Source: Trichoplusia ni
Taxonomy: Eukaryota; Arthropoda; Insecta; Lepidoptera; Noctuidae
Reading direction: 5' to 3'
Assembly (NCBI RefSeq): GCF_003590095.1
Contig: NC_039479.1
Coordinates: 1,922,001-1,986,000, forward strand
Length of the DNA: 64,000 nt
Part shown: piece after piece, positions 38,880 through 48,096 of the stretch
Position numbering within the stretch: the first letter of the stretch is position 1
Layout of the letters: each line of letters starts with the position of its first letter
Made by a program: the position numbers and the translations under genes
The notes under the pieces: model-generated
Seen by the model: only the letters and a program-made list of their open reading frames with translations
Database searches by the model: none
Told to the model about the DNA's origin: nothing

Positions 38880-39125
38880 CACTAAATCATCGCAAAAGAA
38901 GGAAAGCGGGTGGGTTATACTTGTAAAATGCTAACTGGGAGAAGTCATATAATGATTTCCCATCAGAAAAATAGGGTTGCAAGCTCGATAAATAATTTTT
39001 GGATATTGGGGTATCTTTTTTCTGACAAAGAACTGAAGATATTATTTACATTTTGATAGCACCATCTAGGAAATTTTAGCACTCCCTTTCGCTCAATCCA
39101 AAGCGGGAGGAGTCCAGTCTAAAAC
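38880..39125 (+). repeat. Repeat with actccctt/ctcaatccaaagcgg motif, copy 2
   Basis: aaaagaaggaaagcgggtgg and gcactccctttcgctcaatc, ccaaagcgggaggagtc match copy 1. Directly followed by another repeat with cactgctgggcataggcctc (39168-39187). Together they occupy the place where the missing serpin exons would be sought. Confidence 0.5.
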
Positions 39126-39352
39126 AAAAATGTGGATATTATCATCACCTAAAGCCATTGTCCTCTTGTCACTGCTGGGCATAGGCCTCCGCTTTCTCGT
39201 GCCAATTTCATCGGTTCGTGCAAGCCTCATCCCGACTTTGCCCGAGACCTTTAATGTATCATTAACCCATCTTGCTCCCGGACGACCGACGTGGGTAAAG
39301 TCCGCGTACATTGATGTTATACGTATGTTTATTCCAAGTTGGGTGGTGACAG

Positions 39353-42300
39353 GCTCCGCGGCAGTGGATCGCCTCGCCCCTCGCGTACAACATGCTGCTG
39401 GCGCTGCTCAACGAGAACGTGCCCTCAGTGGACAAGTATCAGGACGTAAGTGTTTACATAAACCGACTCAAAAATATTATCTGTCATAGTGTCCATAAGT
39501 AATACACAGTGATTTCACCTAGAATAACCGACCGTTTTTGACATAAAGTAGCAATCTATTGCTAGAGATATCTCTTTAGAAGCCAACCACCAATTTTCAA
39601 TGTGATCTTGACGCAGTTGTTAAAGAAAGGGCAATAATAACAATTCAATGAATTAACATTCTCCAGCTTATCAAAAAAATGCAGAGGAAACAAGGTTATT
39701 TATCAATGAACAAGCTTTTTCTATCGTCGGAGAGAGTCGGCGAAACAAAGGACTTGCAGTATCTGATGCAAACATTGTCACATATCGAAATGGAAGAGAC
39801 TAATTTTAGTAAAAGTTTAAATTCATTTGAATTATGGGTATGTTACTTTCTTAACTTAGCTTTTAAATGCGTAGAAGACCTTTAAAATATCAAGATCATA
39901 TGTACAAATTAACTAGAAGTATGACCGTTGTCGTTGTCTTCCAAGTAGGTTGTAATAGGTTTTTCTAGGGTACGCAAAATTAAAAAGCTTATGCTTTATT
40001 ATGTAATTATCTCTTGCCTTAAATGGTAGAGGAAAATATCGTGGATGAAAAACACGTTACGTTACAAAATTTTGACACGTTTTAAAGCATGTCAGAGGCT
40101 ATCGGGCGGTAAAAACCCTGCGACACCAGATTGTACACCAACTCTACAAAAACAGGAAATAAATACTTGACAATATGTTCAGTAAATAACCCTCTCACTT
40201 ACATCACTTTGGTGATAATTATACGACTTGTTTTCAAAATATATTATGTTTATTTTCCTTGTCTATAATCCACTAATTTCGTAATTATTGATGACAACCT
40301 TTGACTTTCTACCGGTACATTTTCTTCGACTTACGGCTTTAAGATACTTCAAGAGAGTTTTAAGATGAAAATCTATTTTCGATGACCAACTTGTGCGACT
40401 CGAATTAGCCAAGTTTCAAATCTCCCTTGCATTTCAGGTGCGAAAATTTGGATACAAAGGTCCAGGTTTGGAAATACCCTCAAGTTCAGAGTATGTATTA
40501 GCTAATGCTTTTTTCTTTCGCGTGAGTCAAAATCCTTGATATTCTATATAAAAGTAAAATAAATATGTGGTTATCCGTTGGTTGTGTTACTACGTTTGCC
40601 AAACTCTCCCGTCACTCTAACGGCAAAAAGTTGAAAAGCTTGTCAATGGTTTAACAGATAAAAAAGCAGTCGGAAAAAAGGGATTAATTTCTAGAAAGGG
40701 TTCCGAAATGAACTGCATGGATAACCGAGTGGTATGGGTCACCACGCAAAACACCATGAGCATGATGATTCGTGGGTTTGATCCCCGAGAACGAGAAGAA
40801 TTTGTGTGGTCTGCAAATATTGTGTAGGTGACTGTTGTATGTGTGAATATTTGTTCTCTCTTATTCCCGCGATATAAGGAATCGGTTCCTTAATATGTCA
40901 GACGAAAATATCTTAAGTACTATTGCAATTAATAATAAATCTATCGGCGAAGCATAGTACACTCATTATAGTTTATTTACAGCGTGCTTGGCTTAAGAGT
41001 GACAGTGCTGGCGCTTCGATGAAGATATTTAACTCATTCAATTACACATCTGACGTTACTTATGATGCTAGAGTAAGTCAAACATTACTATATATGTACC
41101 AAGTTCTAAACATTTCCATCCTCAGGTGGTTCTAAATCAGATAAAGATATTATGATAGTTCAAGATATCACGCGCTGGATATTTTCCCCACGTCTCAAAG
41201 TAATTTTCAGTTAGAGCAATCTACAGGGCTTATGTGCGATCTGCTGAGGCTAGATTGCAACAAGAGAAAAATTGTGAGTGATCCAGAAATGCTTATTATC
41301 TATAGGCTATAAACTATAGACTATAACTAAATAAGAAAATATGGTTCATAGACCCATTCTATCATACTTCCTCACTGAAATTAGCTGATTTTATATCTAA
41401 ATGTGGAAGAGTAATTTGGATACTTTTTCCAGATCCTAGAACTCCCTTTGTGCTCCAAGTTTAAGCTGGTGCTCCTAATACCGTGTGAGAGGGACAGGCT
41501 GGATGCTCTGTTCAGCAGGCTGAACAATGAAGGTCTGGCGGCGGCCATCAGCAGTCTGCATCCGATCTTCACTGTCAATAGCAAGATGGTGGCACCGAAC
41601 ATCGATTTTGCATCCACGATTCAAATTAAAAATGTGAATAACTTAATTAATAGAATACTCAGATAGAAGATAGTAGGATTCAGATTATGCGCCTATTCCT
41701 ATTTTGCAGTCACAATCATCGTCATGAGCATGATGTCCAATACTGTACATTTGCGGCGCTCTGTTTAATAGCGTAAACATTCAAAACGATGGCTAGTCGA
41801 TCAATTTTTGTGTAACTCAAATAAAAAATATTGTTTGCCTTCCGAAAAACGTACTTCAGGGACTACAACGCCTTTGCAATAAATTATAGCAATTTTTTTT
41901 TTAAACTTCTCCCGTACTAAGGAATCAAACATACAAATCACATGCACAATGATACCCAGATTCAGAACAACATTTGTGGATCACACAAATACTTGTCCTA
42001 CGCGGGGATCGAACCCGCGACACGACGCGTACAGTGGTTTTGGCGTGGTGACCTCAACCACTCTGCTATCCGTGCAGTGGATTGCTAGTAATGCGATTGC
42101 TAACATGTTTTTGGTAGGCGCTTAACCGGAATGTACTGAACTCTTCACTAAATTCAATCGTGACTTCGTGCTTCAGGAATTGGCAATAAATTAATTTGTT
42201 TTATTTTTACAGAATTTAAATAATCTAGAGAGCGGCTCAGTTTTGCAAAGTGCTACCATATGTGTCAATGAAGAAGGCACTGTTGCTAGAGTAGTTACTT

Positions 42301-42721
42301 GTAAGCATTTTTTTATTAATCACATTACTATTATGTAAACGGGGCGCCATGTAAATGCGTCACACACTATTTAGATTTGATATCAGGATCCCAATTCTGC
42401 TATTTAAAATTGCCGATAATTGAATCAAATAAATGGAATGGTTTAAATGACAATATTCGTATCCTTCTAAAAAAATTGCCAACACAATAATTTGAAATTC
42501 AGTACTGAACACTCACTGTCAATACAAAAAAAAATCCAATTACTGTGATGAATAGAGTCATTTTAATTCAGTAACTTTTTACTTTTTTTTCAGATCTAAT
42601 ATCTGTAAAGGCCGAACTATCGAACTTAGAATATAAATTTGAATCGTTTGCAACACCGTTTCATTTTGCGCTTGTGTCAAATGATACACCATTCGTGACT
42701 GGACAGTTCTACAGGGAATAA
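39353..42721 (+). CDS. Divergent serpin, probably non-inhibitory (5' exons not found)
   Basis: Serpin-fold protein. Exons: 39353-39445, 39667-39837, 40438-40521, 40983-41072, 41433-41633, 42213-42300, 42594-42721 (TAA), 284 residues. Serpin landmarks occur in order: WIASPLAYNMLLALL (the 'SPLS' helix B region), LSMNKLF, YVLANAFFFRRAW (strand 3A 'NAIYFKG.W'), ILELPLCSKFKLVLLIP, the hinge CVNEEGTVARVVT, and the C-terminus FATPFHFALVSNDTPFVTGQ. The hinge lacks the run of small residues (consensus GTEAAAAT) that inhibitory serpins need, so inhibition is unlikely. The donor after residue IKN (41634, gtgaat) is weak; without it the frame meets TAG at 41664-41666, before the reactive loop. The first exon, with signal peptide and helix A, was not identified and should lie left of 39340. 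A young duplicate or decaying copy is possible. Confidence 0.82.
40711..40905 (+). mobile_element. tRNA-derived SINE, diverged copy in a serpin intron
   Basis: aactgcatggataaccgagt and the box B-like cgtgggtttgatccccga match the 37.4-kb SINE head. It sits in the serpin intron 40522-40982. Confidence 0.65.
41893..42079 (-). mobile_element. tRNA-derived SINE, inverted copy in a serpin intron
   Basis: Reverse complement of the same family: gcggggatcgaacccgcgac and aaccactctgctatccgtgc. It lies in the intron 41634-42212, next to the questionable donor of the serpin-like gene. Confidence 0.75.
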
Positions 42722-42898
42722 GTCGGCAATCGGTGACGTAATTTGGTTTAATTCTTAAGTTTGCCATGAGTTTTAGGGACAACTGAATTGTATATACTAT
42801 GTATATGCGAAGATATATACGGGTCTAACTAGTCCACCTAACACTATTTGTCTTTCTCAATTTGTTGCTGTACGTAATTGTTTTATTATTTATTTATA

Positions 42899-42904
42899 AA
42901 TAAA
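42899..42904 (+). terminator. AATAAA polyadenylation signal (divergent serpin)
   Basis: AATAAA about 180 bases after the serpin-like TAA stop codon, in a short T/A-rich tail. Confidence 0.45.
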
Positions 42905-42942
42905 AGTGATAGTGAGTAAATTGCATTTTATTTATAATCACG

Positions 42943-43057
42943 ACTCCCGCGGTCAGAAAGTTGTGGTGTGGTGGGTTACACAAACATTCAAGTCACTTAC
43001 ACAAAGACAACCAGACTCAGTACAACTGTGGTCCAAAGGTGGGGATCGAACTTTGGA
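42943..43057 (-). mobile_element. tRNA-derived SINE fragment downstream of the serpin-like gene
   Basis: Inverted, truncated copy: actcccgcggtcagaaagtt, acacaaagacaaccagactc and ggggatcgaactt match the SINE body and box B. Confidence 0.6.
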
Positions 43058-43156
43058 AAAACAAGCGAGTCAAACGTTACATGGAGTTTTCCTCGACGGA
43101 TCGTAAACATGCATTCAAAAAATTACCAAACGCCACGAATATAAATCATAAATAAT

Positions 43157-43162
43157 TTATTA
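43157..43162 (-). terminator. AATAAA overlapping the stop codon of the small secreted protein
   Basis: On the minus strand the stop codon TAA shares bases with AATAAA. If used, this would give a 3' UTR of only a few tens of bases. Confidence 0.35.
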
Positions 43163-43856
43163 AGGTTTTAATGTTGACACCTTCGTATTTATCTCGACCT
43201 GATTGTTGGGTTGTCTCCGTTTTCCATTTTCATCCGCGTAAATTGATTGCCCTGGCCAAAAGTTCTTCTGCTGATCCTTCAACATTCTTCTGTGGTTAAC
43301 ACGCCTCCCTTTATTATCGATTACAGGTATTTCAGGCCCTCTCTCTGGCTGCTTCCTCTCCACAGCTTTCGCTGAAGCCTCCTTTTCCCCAGAATCATTA
43401 TATAATTCGTCATAACCTAGTACCAGAGGTGGGAGAACGACTAGACTTGCTGTTCGTTCTCTTGATTCGCACTGGAATGAAAATTAGGATTACACAATTT
43501 CTTCTAACAAAAAACGTTTTTATATCTACTTTACGAAGATAATTTCCGGTCTTTAGCGGGTAGAGCCGCTAGCAACAGCTATTTATACATAATAGCTCTT
43601 CCCCATTCTCAATAATATCACTTAAAGACGTGGTGGTAGACCCCATGGTCTTCCGAAGCTACATCTATTGTGGAACCTTACTGCTGAAGCTGAAAATAAG
43701 GGTAGATTTATTTTCGCTAAAATTCACAATATTTCACCCGATACATTCAGACACCAATATACTTAACATTCGATTAACTTAAGATATATTTTAGACATAG
43801 TATCTCACCACAGCTAGAGACCCAACTGCAACAATCACAATCGGTAATAAAGACAT
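43160..43856 (-). CDS. Small secreted protein of unknown function, possible peptide precursor
   Basis: Not a family I recognise. Two-exon model on the minus strand: 43809-43856 (start at 43856) and 43160-43471 (stop), 119 aa. Exon 1 encodes a hydrophobic signal-like stretch MSLLPIVIVAVGSLAV. The intron is GT-AG and phase 0, as often seen just after a signal peptide. The mature part is hydrophilic, with one Cys at the exon join and two Gly-basic sites, NKGRR and ENGKRR, which fit prohormone cleavage with C-terminal amidation. Between them lies HRRMLKDQQKNFWPGQSIYADEN. The stop codon overlaps an AATAAA hexamer. The gene sits tail-to-tail with the serpin-like gene and is followed upstream by BBS4 on the same strand. 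The clean splice and signal peptide argue for a real gene; the peptide-hormone idea is inference. Confidence 0.55.
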
Positions 43857-44326
43857 GGTCACGTAACCTCGAATCAACTTTTATGCATACTTTATCGTCA
43901 GCAATAAACTTTCAATTTATACTCGATACATTTTTGAATGTTTATTGTAGTTTCTAGTTCATTATAAAGGAGGTTTAATTACATTGTTCGATCGTGTGAA
44001 TCCATCTATTATAATGAGTAATCACCGTTACGACGGAGTTAGGCACGTTTTCAGTTGATTTTTCAAAATTGATTAGATATTTGATGCTAAATAAAATGAT
44101 GCAACGGTTTTCTCAGGACTTTTTAAAGGGACTGCCCGACTAGTTTCAGAACCAAGCGGCTTCCTTAATAATGAGCTGACGCAGAGCTGAATTATTGATA
44201 GAAAATTACGGTTAACAGGAAACGAAAAATAAACAAGTTCTAAATAACGTGTACTGAAAATACTCTTAATAACTATTGAAAGTGCATTTTTTTGGATCTT
44301 GTAACTGTTCGCTCCCGGTTTTTTTC

Positions 44327-47300
44327 TCAAACTTCATCAGGAGCCAAGTGTTCATCTTCCGCAACTTCTGTGGCCGGTTCATCATCATCCTTGGGGATTT
44401 CTGGCGGCTGTCGAGACAACTCCACTCCAGCGTCACGAAGCAGAGCCATAAGCGTCGCCAACGAACTGGTCAACTATAAACAAAACAATATAATTTTCGA
44501 TAATGGACTTTTAAGAAGTAATCTTACCAGTGTAGCAAGTTGTGTTGCTCTACCTTACCAAAAAAAACAAATGACCATCTGCTATCGAGCAATAATACTA
44601 TGGAGCTTCTGAGTTACCTGAGCATCCGGCCGCTCCTCCCTCTGCAGCAGCTCGGCGGTGAGAGCGGCCTCGTCCTCGGCCTCCGCCAGCCTGCCGGCGC
44701 GCGCGTGGCGCCCCGCCATGTTGATCCTGATGAGAGGGTCGTCCCCCGCCAGCGCCACCGCGCGGGAGTACGCTGCGTCGGCTCTGCTGTCACCAAGACG
44801 CTCCAATGCTATGCCTATCAACAGCACCTGAGAAAACAGCAATTTTAGTATCATATTAAGCTATGAAATGGCAAATTAACGTGACTACGGCCAATGCACA
44901 CTCACGTCAAGGTTACTCATACTGCTGTTTGCTTGTTTTGTTTGCTGCTGTTTTGTCTATGTCAATGGCACAGTCACTTATTGTGGCCCCCCGGGGAAAG
45001 ATAAGTTGAGCTATCTACATTTCATTTGGAGAAATATTGGTAATGATGGAAAGATGCGTTAAAGTTTGCGTAGAACGGGTTCAGGTGGAGATTATTAATT
45101 ATATGTTGCGCTTGAATGAAATCAATTTAAACGAGGATTAGTTAGAAGTACATACCGTGTAGGGCTGAAATGGCTGCAAAGCTGCGGCAGTGGCGAGCCT
45201 GCAGAAGGCGGAGGCAGGACGCTTGCACACGAGCAGCGCAACACCCAGGTTGTGTGCCGCTCGCGCACTGAGGGGCGCCGCCCAGGCAGCACGTTGTAGA
45301 CATGTTAACGCCTATTTCAGAAGACCAGGTCGTAAATAACAAGCTTGTCATAAAACTTCACATGGAAAAAGTATAAATCTGGCAATAAGTAAGTCGAATT
45401 GTGTTAAATAATTTCTCTTTTCAACTTCACGTTTATTGTGGACTTGTACTAACAGCAATATACTTTTTCTTCGCCATTAATGCTAATCCTAAATTAGCGT
45501 GGGCAGCTACACAAGTTGGGTGTGCTGTTAGGGCAGCTTTCAGCCTCGCTAGGGCGGCATCTACGTCTTTGTGCTGCAGCATCATGGCCGCGAGGGCCAG
45601 GGCAGCGGCGTGCTGCGTCGGCTGCTGGGCGAGGGCGGCTCCAAGCAGCTGGAAGGCGCCCCGAGGGTCACCAGCCCGCAGACGTAACGCCCCGGCCGCT
45701 GCTAATGTGTCCGCTCCACATGCATGTGATCTGACAAATTGAGGACTGTTATGGAGGATAGAATAGGGTAGACTGCTGAGTATAAAAAGAACATATTTCA
45801 ACAACGAATATTTACAAAGATTAACTGCTTTCAAGTTTAGAAGGGGCTCGTGAAGTTGTGATATCACACATAAGTTTCATTCACTATAATTTGCGTTATC
45901 GGGTCAAAAGAAAAAACAGGTATCCATTATTATGCATTAAACTACTAGACAGGCATTGAAAAAAAGTCATCATCCCTATTTTGTTGTCTTTCAATGATGT
46001 GATATGTCTCAGCTACAAAACTAAAGCTTAAGGTTATCAGCTCACGACAGCGCCTGATCGTAGGCCGCCATTGCCCCGGGCACGTCGTCGGCGGCTAGCA
46101 GCAGGCGCGCCAGCAGCGAGGCCGCGCGCTCGCCGCCGCCCGCCTGCACGGCGGACCGCGCCCACTCCACTCCGCGCTCCAGCTCCCCTATGTTCCATGA
46201 ACATTCCGCTGGAAACCCGTACCACCAATATGATGACTTTTCCTCGTATTTTTCGACGTTTTTATACACTCACTTTCTTGTTTGTTTGTTTATCGTTCCG
46301 ATTGGGTTTTTGTAACTCAATTTTGAGGCACTTTCCGATAAACTAGCTGGCTGAAATTTTCAGAGTAACTTCATACCCGATGACGATGCACTTTACAACA
46401 ATAAAAACGGCTGGACCGATTTTAATAAAATGTTAATGGAGTGACATTTAACGTGGTAATTTAGATTATTAAAATTTAAGACTTAACTAAGAATACTATT
46501 ACTAGTTACCGAAAATGAGCCATGTCCTAAAATACTGTTATTTCCACTGTGGAACAGCGAAGCCGGTCTACGCCTCATAATGCGCTGTCATGCTTTCACG
46601 ACTGCAATCATACATTGTCTTGAAGGATGTTAGTACCTACTCCAGATTTTTTTGTACTAAACCACTTCAAGCCCTTGTACTATACATTGAGGTACTAACC
46701 CAAAGCACAGTAAATATCAGGATCTGGATGTTTTGTTAACTTGTCCGCTTCTATGTAGGCCTCGTGCGATAACTGGAACCTCTGCTGACGCGATCTTAAA
46801 TATTCAAATTCTTTATTTAATAACAATAATTGAAAAAAAAAAAGAATATCAAACTCGAAATACGATGATGAAACTAAATTATTTTAATGACTTACAAACA
46901 TTTAGCGACTTGCTTAAGGGGCTCTGGGTCTTGTGGGTAAAGTCTGATGCAGCTGTGGTACCGCTCCAGGGCCTCCTGAAGTCGCCCAGCGTCAGCCAAA
47001 ACGGAGCCCTGATGAGAATTTTATCATTATTGTTTTGATGTCAGAATGTTCAATAGCGATCTTTTGGCTTCGTATGACATTATTATCAAGTATTTAATGA
47101 CGGTGAAGGAAAACATCGTGATTAATCCTAGCTTCCATATTGGAATCTTAATCTTCCTTATACGGGGAGAGGCCTTTGCCCAACAGTGGGACGTATGTAG
47201 GCTGGTACCTTAATGTAATGTGCATATCTATGTTTATTATCATGCTTCTTCTGCAAGTCATCGGCAAGCTCCAGGCATTGAGCATGTTCTCCCCTCACGT

Positions 47301-47576
47301 AGCGAGCATGAAGCAGCCAGTTCAAAGACCCAGTGGTGAACCCTGGCAAAATAAATATAAATTTATCGACACACCATGTTCCTATTTCTTTTTTTTTATT
47401 GTCTGATGAATGCCGGTATCCTGGTCGGAGGTTTTGACGACTTAAATATATTGTTGTATACTTTAAGAGATTTTAACAGCTTTAATTGACGTAAATACTA
47501 AATTAAGAATAAATTTGCTTGATTTAATACCATCTGTACTATTTTCTATGGACAATGCACGTTTCTTCATTTTCAT
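44327..47576 (-). CDS. BBS4: BBS4, TPR subunit of the BBSome
   Basis: Bardet-Biedl syndrome 4 protein, a tetratricopeptide-repeat subunit of the BBSome that sorts membrane proteins into and out of cilia. Minus-strand exons from the start: 47531-47576, 47209-47342, 46896-47008, 46700-46794, 46046-46187, 45454-45730, 45156-45311, 44618-44827, 44327-44473. The coding length is 1,320 bases with phase kept at every join, giving 439 aa (human BBS4 is 519). Diagnostic blocks are NWLLHARYVRGEHAQCLELA near the N-terminus, AMMLQHKDVDAALARLKAAL, NLGLALMAKKKYIAALTCLQ, and AHNLGVALLVCKRPASAFCR, then an acidic Pro-rich tail. The start (Met at 47576, a second Met two codons on) is chosen because its exon ends in phase 1 as required; its donor gtatta is weak. 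It is head-to-head with NGLY1. Expression is probably limited to ciliated sensory neurons and sperm lineages (inference from the family). Confidence 0.93.
46268..46440 (-). repeat. Repeat family 'TTGAGTTGCAAAAATCC', copy in a BBS4 intron
   Basis: Inverted copy: tttttgtaactcaattttga and aaaacggctggaccgatttt. Two other copies lie in NGLY1 introns at 49,598 and 53,560. Confidence 0.65.
46535..46612. repeat. Palindromic 'gtggaaatgagac' repeat, copy in a BBS4 intron
   Basis: tttccactgtggaacagcga and atgcgctgtcatgctttcac match the same dispersed family, diverged. Confidence 0.45.
47150..47208 (-). repeat. Lepidopteran 'gcccaacagtgggacgtatgtaggctg' repeat abutting a BBS4 splice donor
   Basis: ggcctttgcccaacagtggg then acgtatgtaggctg is a very common lepidopteran repeat end. 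Its edge touches the end of BBS4 exon 2; on the minus strand the donor reads gtaccagcctacatacgtcc, so most of the intron start is repeat sequence. Confidence 0.6.
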
Positions 47577-48096
47577 TGTTTATTTTTTTTCGAGTGTTTG
47601 CGTTAACGCCGCCATGGTAACTCAACCTTGGCTCAAACCTAAAAACTATAATAATTGATAGACAGTGTCTTCTAGATTCTTATCTACAATTGGTTACTTA
47701 ACACATAAGATTTAGCAAATGTAATGTTTTATGCTGTATTGACAGTATTGAATTGCTTGGAATAGCAGAAAAAAAATATCCGTTAGAAAAATCTGTGCAT
47801 CTGTCTACATACTAACAAGTAATGAAAACCTTTGTTGGTATCTGTAAATTAAACAAATCATGAAAAATAATTGTGTTTTAAATACCCTACCCGAATCAAC
47901 GTTTTACTTAAACTTTTGGTTCGATCAAAAACACACAGCAAAAAAGTAATATTGCAAATATGCGTTTCCGAACGAAAATGACAAATCAAAATTTGACAAG
48001 TGTATTATCATGAAATGGGTTCACAAATACAACGATAATAAATCTATTCTATATGTTATAAGCTTTAAATATTAATGTAAATTATTTTTGACTAAA
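47577..48096. promoter_or_regulatory. Shared intergenic region between divergent BBS4 and NGLY1
   Basis: The two start codons point away from each other across 520 AT-rich bases, so this region must carry both promoters or one bidirectional promoter. No clear TATA box was seen. An unused ATGGCGGCG on the minus strand near 47612 closes after 11 codons and lies in the probable BBS4 5' UTR. Confidence 0.55.

Noticed and set aside
39130..39340. First exon with signal peptide for the divergent serpin
   Set aside because: The frame starts with a hydrophobic stretch but is made of known repeat words (cactgctgggcataggcct) and does not splice in phase to the serpin exon.
43621..43700. A middle exon for the small secreted protein
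   Set aside because: The stretch cannot be spliced to keep the frame of the last exon; the two-exon model is in phase without it.
47580..47615. Minus-strand ATGGCGGCG as the BBS4 start
   Set aside because: It closes at a stop after 11 codons; the ATG at 47576 gives the right phase.
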